Notes: a model not told the origin generated them from the letters alone. DNA of 48,960 nucleotides from an uncultured Eubacteriales bacterium (GCA_934463265.1 CAKSIU010000007.1:1-48960); one strand, 5' to 3'. Shown: positions 1-9,579, counted from the first letter of the stretch. Numbers and translations are program-made.

Positions 1-70
1 TCATACATAAAAATATGCCCCCATTTCGTAAACAGTTTTTATTTTTTACCTGTCTACTTTATGGGTAGCA
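1..70 (+). mobile_element. Right end of an insertion sequence (partial)
   Basis: The segment ends with TGTCTACTTTATGGGTAGCA at 51-70. Its reverse complement starts TGCTAC and ends AGTAGACA, matching the outer bases of the sequence that begins at 48889 at the other end of the window. TG...CA termini and imperfect terminal repeats of about 20 bp are usual in the IS3 family. The transposase lies outside the window, so the family is inferred only from the ends. Flanking bases differ at the two window ends, so these are probably two different copies. Confidence 0.45.
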
Positions 71-162
71 TATCAATCAGTGGGTGTCCACGCATTTGCG
101 TCATTATTTATTATAAAAAGTAAACTTAAAGCAATTGATAGTAATTTTTATGTAAAAAATAT

Positions 163-780
163 TTATTCTATATTATTTAAGTATGTTTCAACGCTATTCA
201 AAAGAGGCAATACTTTTTCATTTTTTATTTTATTAAAATAAGTTTCATCATAATTATTATCACCTACTATACTATCACTTTTTACAAACTGTGCAATGGC
301 ATCAGGTTCATTTGGATCATAACTTGTTGAAACTAAAAGAAAATTGGCCTTAATAAATTTTTTATTCTCAATGTCTTTCACTATGTCATTTAAAACAAGT
401 TTTATATTATTGAGTTTTACATTTTTTTCTAAACGTATTCTTAATTTTATAAGAGAATCTGAATCAAAAAAATTTTTGATTTTATCTATAAAACCAACTT
501 CAAATTTTTGATTTACTAAAAATTGAAATCTTTTTCCTAATTCATCAATATAATTGTCTAAACTTCCATATTGCACCACATCTACTGTACATTTATGGCG
601 ACCGCATACCACTTCTCCTTTCTGGCCCAACGTGATAATACCTTCTGTCTTTTCTAACTCAGTAACATTTATACATTTTGAGTTAATAAATTCTGTCGGT
701 TTCCAATCGGCATATGTTACTAGACTACACACCCCAATAATAAATGATAAGAATGAAAATATTGGCAATAATTTTCTCAT
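163..780 (-). CDS. Hypothetical secreted protein
   Basis: A protein of about 205 residues that I do not recognise. The ATG at 780 is chosen because AAAGGAG lies just upstream; an in-frame start at 807 has no such support. The first 25 or so residues (MRKLLPIFSFLSF then IIGVCSLVTYA) form a basic, hydrophobic signal peptide with a plausible cleavage site after TYA, so the product is probably exported. The mature part is hydrophilic and Lys/Asn/Asp-rich, with two cysteines close together in VVCGRHKC that could form a disulfide or bind a metal. No enzyme motif is visible. It lies between an IS end and a decayed transposase, so it may belong to an accessory, transferred segment. Confidence 0.6.
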   Translation of the reverse strand: MRKLLPIFSFLSFIIGVCSLVTYADWKPTEFINSKCINVTELEKTEGIITLGQKGEVVCGRHKCTVDVVQYGSLDNYIDELGKRFQFLVNQKFEVGFIDKIKNFFDSDSLIKLRIRLEKNVKLNNIKLVLNDIVKDIENKKFIKANFLLVSTSYDPNEPDAIAQFVKSDSIVGDNNYDETYFNKIKNEKVLPLLNSVETYLNNIE

Positions 781-996
781 AATAATTCTCCTTTTAAAAC
801 TTAACAATATTTTACTTTTATTTTAACGTATTTAAAACGGAAATTCAAGATAAATACATTTTTGGGGAAGAAATTTTTATCGATAAATTACGACAATACA
901 AAAAGTCAGTCTATAGCTTAGAACAAAACCACCAGTATAGAAAACATAAAAATGCGTTATAAATAGGCAAGCAAATAAAACTATCATATTTTTGTG

Positions 997-1386
997 ATGA
1001 CTAACTTTAAACAAACACAAATAAAAAAGCATTTTTTAAGCAGATGGAAAACTTATTCCATGAGACAAGTGGATAGAGGTAATCAAACCATGCTATTAAC
1101 GAGATATAGTCAATATACCATAAAACTGATGTTTCAAATTTACATTCTGCAAAAACTTTATGATGTGTCTGAAATTAGGATAATTACAGCAGTGATAGAT
1201 AACCTCACCTTTTCGGAGTTTTGTGAGATAGATTCGACAAACCAGGTTCCGGTTTGGGATACTATCGGAAGACTTCGCAATGTTTTAGTATTAGTAAAAA
1301 AGAGGTATACAAGAAAAGTTTCTTTCACATTTGATTCAACAATTATCTCAACACTTTTTACCATATACTTGACAAAACCCTATTAA
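997..1386 (+). pseudogene. Decayed IS5-type transposase N-terminus (DUF772-like)
   Basis: Fragments typical of the N-terminal DUF772 domain of IS5/IS1182-type transposases occur in order but in different frames. KQMENL near 1034, then WIEVIKPCY ending in a stop near 1101, then a stretch from about 1125 to 1290 reading LQKLYDVSE, NLTFSEFCEID and VPVWDTIGRLRN, and last GIQEKFLSHLIQQLSQH after another shift. The shared order (hydrophobic helix, L(T/S)FxxFC, VPxxxTIxRxRN) is the family signature. At least three frameshifts and the absence of the catalytic DDE region mean it is dead. No intact terminal repeats were identified around it. Confidence 0.6.
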
Positions 1387-1460
1387 AGCTGTTGGAAAAC
1401 CAAAACAACAGCTGATATTAACATTGAAGGATTTCTCTGATAAAGATTTATTTTTTGACT

Positions 1461-1703
1461 TTAATTTACGACTTTATACATACTTGCGGCGTCCTCTTTT
1501 TTTACAAATTCCGTCACTGTTAAAACTTCCACTGCAAGCTTTTTCGTGCCCAAATTTATCTCTATTTTATCTCCAACTTTAACGTCGTATGAGGCTCTTG
1601 CTGTTTTCTCGTTTACCAAAACTTTTCCGGCATCACAGGCTTCATTTGCTATAGTCCTTCGCTTTATGAGCCTTGTCACTTTTAAATATTTATCTAATCT
1701 CAT
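1461..1703 (-). CDS. rqcP: RqcP/YabO-like S4-domain RNA-binding protein
   Basis: An 80-residue protein consisting almost entirely of an S4 RNA-binding domain: MRLDKYLKVTRLIKRRTIA, then a CDAGKVLVNEK turn and a VKVGDKIEI strand. This matches the RqcP/YabO (Hsp15-like) family, which binds 50S subunits obstructed by peptidyl-tRNA and helps RqcH add C-terminal tails during ribosome-associated quality control. The start at 1703 has GGAGG about 7 bases upstream; an in-frame start further out (1736) would lie inside the HU terminator and is rejected. It follows the HU gene and a SpoVB-like flippase, an order common in Firmicutes (yabM ... hup ... yabO). The assignment rests on family and context. 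Confidence 0.85.
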   Translation of the reverse strand: MRLDKYLKVTRLIKRRTIANEACDAGKVLVNEKTARASYDVKVGDKIEINLGTKKLAVEVLTVTEFVKKEDAASMYKVVN

Positions 1704-1716
1704 AATTTTCCTCCGA

Positions 1717-1750
1717 AAAAATCGACTTCCTATCAAAAGAAGTCGATTTT
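1717..1750 (-). terminator. Rho-independent terminator after HU
   Basis: A perfect inverted repeat (AAAATCGACTTC at 1717-1728 region and GAAGTCGATTTT at 1739-1750) with a short loop. Read on the minus strand it is followed by a run of T. It sits between the HU stop and the rqcP start, so it probably attenuates read-through from the strongly expressed HU gene. Confidence 0.8.
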
Positions 1751-1758
1751 ATTTGAAA

Positions 1759-2037
1759 TTATTTTCCAGATACAGCATCCTTAAAGCCTTTACCTGCCTT
1801 AAATGCTGGAACTTTGCAAGCTGGAATCGTAATTGGTTTGTTTGTTCTTGGGTCGCGACCGGTTCTTTCACTACGAGAGCGTAACTCAAATGTTCCGAAA
1901 CCGATTAATTGAACTTTGTCGTCCTCTTTAACTGCTTCAACAATGGAATCAATTACAGCTGCAACGGCTTTCTCGGAGTCTTTTTTAGAAAGACCGCTCC
2001 TTTCTGCTACCGATACAATTAAGTCTGTTTTATTCAT
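1759..2037 (-). CDS. hup: HU family DNA-binding protein
   Basis: A 92-residue histone-like protein. It has the helical N-terminus MNKTDLIVSVAERSGLSKKD and the DNA-binding arm motif GFGTFELRSRSERTGRDPRT, followed by the P-hinge PACKVPAFKAGKGFKDAV. HU dimers bend and compact DNA without sequence specificity. The ATG at 2037 is preceded by GGAGG at good spacing; an upstream in-frame start would include the ribosome binding site. A strong promoter lies at 2178-2206 and a hairpin terminator follows the gene, so it is probably transcribed mainly as a single gene. Confidence 0.95.
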   Translation of the reverse strand: MNKTDLIVSVAERSGLSKKDSEKAVAAVIDSIVEAVKEDDKVQLIGFGTFELRSRSERTGRDPRTNKPITIPACKVPAFKAGKGFKDAVSGK

Positions 2038-2177
2038 TTCGACTACCTCCATTTTTATTTTTATTCATCAAAGATTTTTACCTTGAGAATTAACCAATTT
2101 AGTTTTAGCTTAGAAATATAACTCTTATTGACTCCAGTAAAATAGCCTTAATTTACCAAATTATAGAAGTCTTTTAC

Positions 2178-2206
2178 ATTATACCTTTTTTTCCCTTAAA
2201 AGTCTA
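2178..2206 (-). promoter_or_regulatory. Sigma-A-type promoter of HU
   Basis: On the minus strand: -35 TAGACT (2201-2206), a 17-bp spacer and a perfect -10 TATAAT (2178-2183). It is the best promoter in the space before HU and leaves a leader of about 130 nt. Confidence 0.7.
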
Positions 2207-2215
2207 CACTTTTTT

Positions 2216-2263
2216 ATTTTTCTCAGAAATTGTAAAAAATTAGTTTTTATTACCTGAGAAAAA
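2216..2263 (-). terminator. Inverted repeat, possible terminator of the flippase gene
   Basis: TTTTTCTCAG (2216-2225) and CTGAGAAAAA (2254-2263) are perfect inverted repeats around a 28-nt AT-rich loop. The position just after the flippase stop codon fits a terminator, but the large loop makes it weak. Confidence 0.4.
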
Positions 2264-2299
2264 TGTCTATATTTCCATAAATCGCTAAACAAGACTATT

Positions 2300-4081
2300 T
2301 TAACCGATAAATCTTAATTTTTCAAGTATTTTTATAATTTTTTCTCCTTTTGGCAATAATTTTATATCGTTGCGGCTTAATCCACCCAATGCAATTAGTG
2401 CCAAAAGGTATACTACAACCGCAAAAATTATCGACAAAGCTATTGCTATTATGACCGGAACTCGGCCTTTTAACAGCACTATTATTATTTTTGCCGCCAC
2501 TCCACAAAATAATGACCCAACAAGCGGTTTTATTATTGTACTGACGAAATTTGGAACTACTTTTGTATTTTTAAACAGCATATACATCGAAGTTATCAAT
2601 ATGAATGTGTACCCGACTAATGTTCCGATTCCTGCACCTTGTATGTTTATTTGAGGAACTCCTACTAAAACATAATTTACGAGAATTTTTATTACCAACC
2701 CTAATGAAATTATTTTCACTGGCAAATCCACTCGGCCTATCGCTTGAAGCATACTGCAAATCGGGGTGCTTGCGGCTGTAAAAATCGTTGCTATTCCTAA
2801 TATTGGAATTATCCCAGACGCGATGCTAACTGCATTGGGTCGATTTTTATAAATTACGCTTAAAAGTTCCGGCCCTATAACAGACAAACCTATTCCCGCA
2901 GGAATCGTGACTAACATTGTCATTCTTATTACAGTCTCCATGCTTTTTTTCAATTTCGCGCTGTCATTTAACGTCCACGCTCTTGTTACCGATGGCAGTG
3001 CCACTATCCCAAATGCCTGCGTTATCGCCGGCACTAACATCATTAATGGCAACGTAAATGAATAACATCCCATCAAAAATCCATGTACGCCGTCTTTGCT
3101 TTTTATTACACTTTCGCCTATTTTTGCCCCGTACTGCGACAATAATTCATTCGGCATCGTTGACATCACATATTGTATTCTATGCAAAATCAGCGTTGTG
3201 TCGATTAATCCCGCTACATTCATAATTATTGCGCCCAAACCTATTGGCAATGCACTTTTTATTAATGTTTTTGCTATGATTTTTCCGCTTTTTGCTTCCG
3301 GCGAATTCATAATTTCACTTTTCGTTATTGCGTCACCACGAATTTTATCTCGCAAAATCAAATAAAAAAATCCTGCTGCGGCTCCCATTGATATTCCTAA
3401 AATTGCTCCGGCCGATGCCAGCGGCATTATGGCCGCTTCTGCCAACTCTTTCGTCGCGTATGCTTTCCCTAAAAATGTGCCATTTGTCAAGTATTCTCTC
3501 ATACCAAATCGTATTATGCCGTACGACGTTACATAACCTATAAAAAATTTAAAACTGGCTTCTATTACCTCTGAAGTTGCTGTTGGCGTCATGTTTTTTA
3601 AGCCTTGATAGTACCCTCTGTAAATTGACATTAAACACGCAAAAAATATCGTTGGTGCAAGCGCTATTACTGAATAAAATGCTCCTGGAACGTTTACAAA
3701 AGGCAAATTAGGCACTACAAACGCACCTAAAATCATCAACAGCAAACCCACTGTTCCGGTTAGCAAAAATATCGGCGATGAAATTTTTTTAATTTTTTTT
3801 ACGTCACGATATCTGCCATTTGCGACACTCTCTGAAACCATTCTTGAAATTGCTATCGGTAAACCTGCCGTCGCCAAGGCAAATAGCGGATTATATATCT
3901 CATATGCCACCGTAAAATACGTTGCGCCTGTTGGACCTATCATTCCGGTTACGAAAATTCTAAATAATATCCCCATTATCTTTACCAAAAGCAAGCTTCC
4001 CGTTAAAATTACCGTGCCTTGCATAAAACTTTGGCCTTTTCTTTTTATATTTTTTTCGCCTTTCGTACTGTTTTTATTCAC
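2300..4081 (-). CDS. SpoVB/MurJ-like polysaccharide flippase (MOP superfamily)
   Basis: A 593-residue integral membrane protein with about 14 predicted transmembrane helices, beginning GTVILTGSLLLVKIMGILFR and continuing with YEIYNPLFALATAGLPIAIS, which are typical of the SpoVB/YabM branch of the MVF/MOP exporter superfamily. Members flip lipid-linked cell-wall precursors or polysaccharide units across the membrane; SpoVB acts in spore cortex formation. The length fits the family (about 520-590), with a basic cytoplasmic N-terminal tail. Its place upstream of HU and rqcP matches the yabM-hup-yabO order of spore formers. Whether it works in sporulation (SpoVB) or general wall synthesis cannot be told from sequence alone. 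Confidence 0.85.
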   Translation of the reverse strand: MNKNSTKGEKNIKRKGQSFMQGTVILTGSLLLVKIMGILFRIFVTGMIGPTGATYFTVAYEIYNPLFALATAGLPIAISRMVSESVANGRYRDVKKIKKISSPIFLLTGTVGLLLMILGAFVVPNLPFVNVPGAFYSVIALAPTIFFACLMSIYRGYYQGLKNMTPTATSEVIEASFKFFIGYVTSYGIIRFGMREYLTNGTFLGKAYATKELAEAAIMPLASAGAILGISMGAAAGFFYLILRDKIRGDAITKSEIMNSPEAKSGKIIAKTLIKSALPIGLGAIIMNVAGLIDTTLILHRIQYVMSTMPNELLSQYGAKIGESVIKSKDGVHGFLMGCYSFTLPLMMLVPAITQAFGIVALPSVTRAWTLNDSAKLKKSMETVIRMTMLVTIPAGIGLSVIGPELLSVIYKNRPNAVSIASGIIPILGIATIFTAASTPICSMLQAIGRVDLPVKIISLGLVIKILVNYVLVGVPQINIQGAGIGTLVGYTFILITSMYMLFKNTKVVPNFVSTIIKPLVGSLFCGVAAKIIIVLLKGRVPVIIAIALSIIFAVVVYLLALIALGGLSRNDIKLLPKGEKIIKILEKLRFIG

Positions 4082-4244
4082 TTAAACACTTCTCCTATTC
4101 AAAAAAACTATGCGATTACTTATTATAATACCTTTAAATGAATATGTACAGTCTTTAGTCATTTATTCTGACAAAAAAATTTTGCACAAAAATATAACGA
4201 AGGCCACAAATCTGCAGCCTTCATTATATTTATTAGGAGAAATT

Positions 4245-4778
4245 TTATTTTACATGAAAAGTTCTTGTAATCATATTAGTATCATTCTGCTCTTGCTCGG
4301 CAGTTTGGCCTGCTTTGCAAACCCTTACCGTCACGTCAGAATCGTCTTGTAAAAGATATGCTTCGTATACATTTTTAGTTTCGCCTGGTTTTAACTCCGC
4401 CAACATAGTTTCTATATCATGTTCTTGATTTTCCATTCCAGCCTGTAAGCAAGCCGTATTATTTTGGTATGCTTCTGCTGAGAGCACATCTGCAAACTTC
4501 ACAGTTTTATCTGAACCATTTTTTAAAGAATAAGTCACCAAAAGTGCTTTTTTGCCTTTTTTAGATGTAGTGATTTCTCCATTTTCAATAGAAACTGCAA
4601 AATCCTCTATCCTTCCACTTTTTTCTTGAGTTGTCTTAGGTTCTGGCTCAACGGTATTATCTTCTGATGAACTTTGAGAATGCTCATTTGCTGTAGTAGT
4701 GGTTGTACTTGTTGAACCACAACCTGCAAAAGTTGATGCCATTACTAAGGATAATAACAAAACTATGCCTTTTTTCAT
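4245..4778 (-). CDS. DUF5067-like lipoprotein
   Basis: A 177-residue protein with a lipoprotein signal: MKKGIVLLLSLVMASTFAGC, with the lipobox cysteine at residue 20. A Ser/Thr/Glu-rich linker (residues 21-55) leads to a small beta-sandwich-like domain (about 58-170) with the pattern of DUF5067/DUF4352-type domains: a strand reading ALLVTYSLKNGSDK, then ELKPGETKNVYEAYLLQDD. Such proteins are anchored outside the membrane; their role is unknown. AGAAGG precedes the ATG. It stands alone between the flippase and pfkA genes. Confidence 0.65.
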   Translation of the reverse strand: MKKGIVLLLSLVMASTFAGCGSTSTTTTTANEHSQSSSEDNTVEPEPKTTQEKSGRIEDFAVSIENGEITTSKKGKKALLVTYSLKNGSDKTVKFADVLSAEAYQNNTACLQAGMENQEHDIETMLAELKPGETKNVYEAYLLQDDSDVTVRVCKAGQTAEQEQNDTNMITRTFHVK

Positions 4779-4888
4779 AACCTAGCCTTCTTTCTCAATT
4801 TTTCATTAATTAGATTTTATCACAATCCACAAGCAAAATCAATACCTTAATTTAACTTTGTAAAATTTATATAAATCAAGCTTTAAAA

Positions 4889-5856
4889 TTATATTGAAAT
4901 CTTTAATGCGGTGTTGTATAAATCTAAATCAAACTCTTTTTTTATGCAATCTTGATTTATATCGCAATCGATTATTTTTCCGGACTTCATCGCTATAATT
5001 CTTGACTCTTTCTTTTTACAAACTATTTCTATAGCTTTGGCTCCCATTTCACTCGCAACAACTCTATCCCGCAACGTTGGAGAACCACCCCTTTGTACGT
5101 GACCTAAAACCGTTGTTCTTGTTTCTATTCCTGTTTCCTTGTAAATTCGTTTGGCCATCTCATTTATTTTGCCTATTCCTTCTGAAACTATAACTATAAA
5201 ATGTTTTTTTCTGTTTTTTGCGTCATTTTCATTCTGTCTACGATGTCTTTTTTGAAATCATACGGAACTTCTGGTACTATTATTGCCGTTGCACCCACAG
5301 ATATTCCTGTTTGCAGCGCTATATCTCCACAATTTCGCCCCATTACTTCAACTACACTGCATCTTTCATGCGACTCCGCTGTGTCTCGAATTTTATCTAT
5401 CATCTGCATTGCTGTATTCATCGCTGTATCAAACCCTATTGTATATTCGCTGCAATTTACGTCGTTATCAATCGTTCCGGGAATTCCAACGCAAAAAATT
5501 CCCGCTTCACTAAGTTCCTTCGCCCCTTTTAACGAGCCATCTCCTCCGATAATTATAAGTCCATCAAGACCTAGCCGTTTACAATTATCGCGCGCTAAAA
5601 TAATGCCTTCTTTTGTTGCAAAATCCTTACTGCGCGCCGTATATAAAATTGTTCCGCCAAAATTAATTATGTCCGACACGCTTCTCAGACTCATATAAAC
5701 TACGTCCGAAGTCAACAAACCATTAAACCCCCGGCGCATTCCAAAAACTCTCAAACCGCTTTCTATTCCCGCTCGAACCACCGCTCTTATCGCAGCATTC
5801 ATTCCGGGCGCATCTCCTCCGCTTGTCAGGACCCCTATTTTTCTCCTTTCACGCAT
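4889..5856 (-). CDS. pfkA: ATP-dependent 6-phosphofructokinase, interrupted by a frameshift
   Basis: PfkA phosphorylates fructose 6-phosphate to fructose 1,6-bisphosphate in glycolysis. The N-terminal piece (5194-5856) has the ATP loop GVLTSGGDAPGMNAAIRAVV, GGDGSLKGA and the catalytic PGTIDNDV; the C-terminal piece (4889-5158) has TTVLGHVQRGGSP. Together they give about 322 residues, the normal length. The frame breaks at an A7 run (minus strand; plus-strand T run 5204-5210): the zero frame GAA AAA AAC runs into TAG at 5194, while the -1 frame continues with HFIVIVSEGIG, exactly as the family requires. One missing A, a sequencing error, or ribosomal slippage on A-AAA-AAC could explain it. The start at 5856 follows GGAGG. 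It lies downstream of dnaE, a common Firmicute arrangement. Confidence 0.85.
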
Positions 5857-5968
5857 AAAAGTTCCTCCATACATAATGCAGTTTAACTTTATTATAACAC
5901 ATTATTTTTATTAATCAACACTAATAATAAGAAATTTTTTTAACTTTTATTGCGCAAATTTTATAATT

Positions 5969-8900
5969 TTATTCTTTTACCGCTACGTTTCTATCTCCTA
6001 TTTTATTTTTTAGTTCTCTAATTAGCACTTCATTCTTGGAAATCCATAATTTTCTTGGCGCCAAAATTAATTTTTTCTCGTCCTCCAAAAAAATATATAC
6101 TGGCGTGTTGCCTTCAAATATGCTTAAAAGCAGCAATGCTCTTTCATACTCAAAACAGTTTTCATTTTTTACTCTTATGTATAGTCCAGGATTTTTTACC
6201 GGCTTATTCGAGGGAACATCAGTTGCCGATTTAATTATGTTTTGAGCAGACACTATTTCTTCACATATCAATTTTGGCGCTTCGTCTTCTCGAACACTTA
6301 TTCTTGCATGAACTTCTACAATATTTCCGTTCATCAGCAAAAAAGAGTTTTTTTCTAAAACCGAACTAAACACCATCATTTCTATCGTGCCGTACATATC
6401 TTCAATGTTCACATATGCAAAAGTATTGTTATTCTTAGAGGTTTTTAGTTTCACATCCGATATTATCGCTAAAATTTTGACTCTGTCACCATCTTTATAC
6501 TTTGGATTTTCTTCTTTTGAAATCGATACTATATCTCCTATTTGAGCGTAATCACCGCTTATTATCAGCTTTGAGAATTCTTTCAGCGGGTGGCCTGACA
6601 AGTATAATCCGGTTATTTCTTTTTCCATTTTTAAGAGTTCTTTCTGCGGAAATTCTTCTAATTTCGGCATTTCAATGGCTATAACTTCGTCTTTTTGCAT
6701 CGTGTCAAAAAAGCCTATTTGCCCGTCTAAATTGTTTTTTCTTTCAGCATGCAAGCTCTCAAATATGTTGTCCAAAACTTTTATCATCTGGCGCCGATTG
6801 GCTCCCATATTATCAAACGCTCCGCCTTTTATCAGGTTTTCGACAGCTTTTTTCTGAATATCTTTGCTGTACATTCTTTTGCAAAAGTCATACAGTGATT
6901 TAAATTTTCCGTTTTGGCGCTCCTTTAAAATTTTTTCCAGTGGAGCTTTTCCTAAACTTTTTATTGCCAAAAGTCCAAAACGTATGTCATTTCCAGAAAC
7001 AGTAAAAATATCTTCACTTTCGTTTATGCTCGGCGGTAAAACCTCTATTTTTAAATTTTTGCACTCCTCGATATGCTCAACAACTTTGTTAACGTTGTCA
7101 AGCACGCTGGTTATGAGCGAAGCCATATATTCTTTTGGATATTTGCATTTTAAATACGCCGTTTGATACGATATCACCGCATACGCTGCAGCATGAGATT
7201 TATTGAACGCATATGAGGCAAAACTTTCCATTTCAGAATATATGCTCGACGCAACTTCCTCGCTTATACCACGTCGTACACAGCCCTCCACCTCAACTTT
7301 TCCTGACTCGTCGACCAGTCCGTGTATAAAAATTTGATGTTCTCTCTCCATAACATCTTTCTTCTTTTTGGACATCGCTCTTCGTACAATATCCGCTCTG
7401 CCAAGCGAAAACCCTGCTAATTTTCTAAAAATTTGCATAACTTGCTCCTGATAAACTATGCATCCGTAAGTCACATCGAGTATGTCCGATAAAAGCGGAT
7501 GTTTATATTTAATTTTGTCCGGATGATGTCGATTTTCTATATACTGCGGAATCGAACTCATTGGGCCTGGTCTATACAGCGATATAACGGCTATTAAATC
7601 TTCAATGCTGTCCGGTTTGAGCTGCATTAATACATTTTTCATTCCGACAGATTCATACTGAAAAACGCCCTGCGTTAAGCCTTTTGACATCATGTTGAAA
7701 ACATCATTGTCGTGCAAATCAATTTTTTCTATCTTAAACTCCGGCTCAACTTTATTTATCATTTTTTCAGTATTTTTTATCACAGTGAGCGTTCTCAGAC
7801 CCAAAAAGTCCATCTTCAAAAGGCCCAATTCTTCAAGTGTAGTCATCGTAAACTGCGTCACGACTGCTTCGTCATTTTTGGCAAGCGGTACATATTCACT
7901 TACTGGTTTTTCCGTGATAACAACTCCTGCCGCGTGCGTTGAGGCGTGTCTCGGCATTCCCTCAAGCTTTTTTGCCATGTCTATGAGTTCTTTTAATTTC
8001 GGATTTTCTTCATATTTTTTCCTTAAGTCCGCCGAACTTGACATTGCTTTTTCAATAGTCATGCCCAACTCCATCGGAACCAGTTTTGCTACGGAATCCA
8101 CATCTGCATAAGGAATCGCTAATGCACGTCCGACATCGCGAATTGCACCTCTTGCAGCCATCGTTCCAAAAGTTATAATCTGCGCAACGTGGTCTGCTCC
8201 GTACTTTCTTATAACGTAATCTATAACTTCTTGTCGGCGCACATAACAAAAATCTATATCAAAGTCCGGCATACTCACTCGTTCCGGATTTAAAAATCTT
8301 TCAAACAGCAAATTATATTTTATTGGGTCAACTCCGGTTATGCCTATGCAATACGCCGCCAAACTTCCCGCGCCTGAGCCTCTTCCTGGGCCAACGGCTA
8401 TATCTACACTCTTTGCATAGCGAACAAAATCATGCACTATGAGATAATAATCCACATAACCCATTTTCTTTATGGTCGAAAGTTCATACTCCAGCCTGTC
8501 CACAAGAGATTTATCCGGATTTTCTCCGTAACTTCTGTACAGTCCATTATAGCACTGCTCTTTAAAATATTCGTAGTGGTCTTGATTATTCGGCACGTCA
8601 AAATGTGGCAGTTTTGTTTTGCCAAATTCAAATTCTACGTTACACCGTTCCGCTATTTTTGCAGTATTTTCTACCGCGCCTTCGTATTCATCAAAAAGTT
8701 GACGCATTTCTTCTTCGGACTTTATATAAACTTGGTCTGTACCAAAATCCATTTTATCGTCGTCTTCAACCGTATGGTTAGTCTGTATGCACAGCAAAAC
8801 TTCATGCATACGGCTGTCTTCCTGCGTTATGTAGTGACAGTCGTTCGTTGCTACCATTGGAATTCCTGTTTCTTTTGATAATCTTGACAGCAACGGCAAA

Positions 8901-9457
8901 ATTCTTATTTCCTCTGCGATTCCATGATTTTGTAATTCAAGATAAAAATTATCTTTTCCAAAAATTTCTTGATAATTTAATGCAAATTCTTGGGCCGCTT
9001 CATAATCATTTTTATTCAATGCTCGAGGAATTGCTCCCGCCAGGCATGCCGACAACGCTATCAAACCATCACTGTGCTGGCGTAATAAATCTTCATCTAT
9101 GCGCGGTTTATTATAAAAACCCTCTGTAAATGATTTTGAAACCATCTTTATTAAATTTTGATATCCGACGTTATTTTTGCACAAGAGCACCAAATGATAA
9201 ATTTCCGAGTCATATTCCCTAACTTTATCGAATCTACTTCTTTTTGCAACATAAACTTCGCACCCGATAATTGGTTTTACGCCCTCGCTTTTTGCTGTTT
9301 TATAAAATTCCATCACGCCGTACATACTTCCATGGTCAGTGATTGCTATCGCCGACTGACCTAGTTCTTTGACTCTCTTTATCATATCTTTAATTCTGCA
9401 CGCGCCATCAAGCAGACTGTACTCACTGTGGACGTGCAAATGTACAAATTCACTCAT
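5969..9457 (-). CDS. dnaE: DNA polymerase III alpha subunit, DnaE type
   Basis: A replicative C-family polymerase subunit of 1162 residues, normal for DnaE. It opens with the PHP domain (FVHLHVHSEYSLLDGACRIK, residues 4-23). The polymerase core includes VGPGRGSGAGSLAAYCIGIT near residue 355 and the catalytic PDFDIDF near 397, with a GPMSSIPQYI motif further on. The C-terminal third holds the helix-hairpin-helix region and an OB-fold (about 990-1080). In Firmicutes with both enzymes, DnaE extends primers before PolC takes over. The ATG at 9457 has GAGGAAC about 8 bases upstream. pfkA follows, probably in the same unit. Confidence 0.97.
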   Translation of the reverse strand: MSEFVHLHVHSEYSLLDGACRIKDMIKRVKELGQSAIAITDHGSMYGVMEFYKTAKSEGVKPIIGCEVYVAKRSRFDKVREYDSEIYHLVLLCKNNVGYQNLIKMVSKSFTEGFYNKPRIDEDLLRQHSDGLIALSACLAGAIPRALNKNDYEAAQEFALNYQEIFGKDNFYLELQNHGIAEEIRILPLLSRLSKETGIPMVATNDCHYITQEDSRMHEVLLCIQTNHTVEDDDKMDFGTDQVYIKSEEEMRQLFDEYEGAVENTAKIAERCNVEFEFGKTKLPHFDVPNNQDHYEYFKEQCYNGLYRSYGENPDKSLVDRLEYELSTIKKMGYVDYYLIVHDFVRYAKSVDIAVGPGRGSGAGSLAAYCIGITGVDPIKYNLLFERFLNPERVSMPDFDIDFCYVRRQEVIDYVIRKYGADHVAQIITFGTMAARGAIRDVGRALAIPYADVDSVAKLVPMELGMTIEKAMSSSADLRKKYEENPKLKELIDMAKKLEGMPRHASTHAAGVVITEKPVSEYVPLAKNDEAVVTQFTMTTLEELGLLKMDFLGLRTLTVIKNTEKMINKVEPEFKIEKIDLHDNDVFNMMSKGLTQGVFQYESVGMKNVLMQLKPDSIEDLIAVISLYRPGPMSSIPQYIENRHHPDKIKYKHPLLSDILDVTYGCIVYQEQVMQIFRKLAGFSLGRADIVRRAMSKKKKDVMEREHQIFIHGLVDESGKVEVEGCVRRGISEEVASSIYSEMESFASYAFNKSHAAAYAVISYQTAYLKCKYPKEYMASLITSVLDNVNKVVEHIEECKNLKIEVLPPSINESEDIFTVSGNDIRFGLLAIKSLGKAPLEKILKERQNGKFKSLYDFCKRMYSKDIQKKAVENLIKGGAFDNMGANRRQMIKVLDNIFESLHAERKNNLDGQIGFFDTMQKDEVIAIEMPKLEEFPQKELLKMEKEITGLYLSGHPLKEFSKLIISGDYAQIGDIVSISKEENPKYKDGDRVKILAIISDVKLKTSKNNNTFAYVNIEDMYGTIEMMVFSSVLEKNSFLLMNGNIVEVHARISVREDEAPKLICEEIVSAQNIIKSATDVPSNKPVKNPGLYIRVKNENCFEYERALLLLSIFEGNTPVYIFLEDEKKLILAPRKLWISKNEVLIRELKNKIGDRNVAVKE

Positions 9458-9550
9458 AATAGTTCAGTTCCTCACAAAAATTTTCTCCCTATATAATTAT
9501 ACAGCTTTTTTGTCGCAAAATAAAGTATTTACAAACTTTTTAAATTTAAA

Positions 9551-9579
9551 TTGACAGCGTAAATTTATTTTGATATCAT
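9551..9579 (+). promoter_or_regulatory. Promoter of the Fur-family/znu operon
   Basis: A consensus -35 TTGACA (9551-9556), 17-bp spacer and -10 TATCAT (9574-9579). Predicted transcription start near 9586, directly at the edge of the palindromic operator at 9589-9603. Confidence 0.75.

Noticed and set aside
786..962. Open plus-strand frame reading IFGEEIFIDKLRQYKKSV and ending at 962
   Set aside because: It has no start codon, overlaps the 5' part of the secreted-protein gene on the other strand, and shows no family I recognise. It may be a remnant of a mobile element but cannot be supported.
1158..1364. Minus-strand frame of 68 codons opposite the transposase relic
   Set aside because: It is the antisense of the IS5-type remnant and has no independent support.
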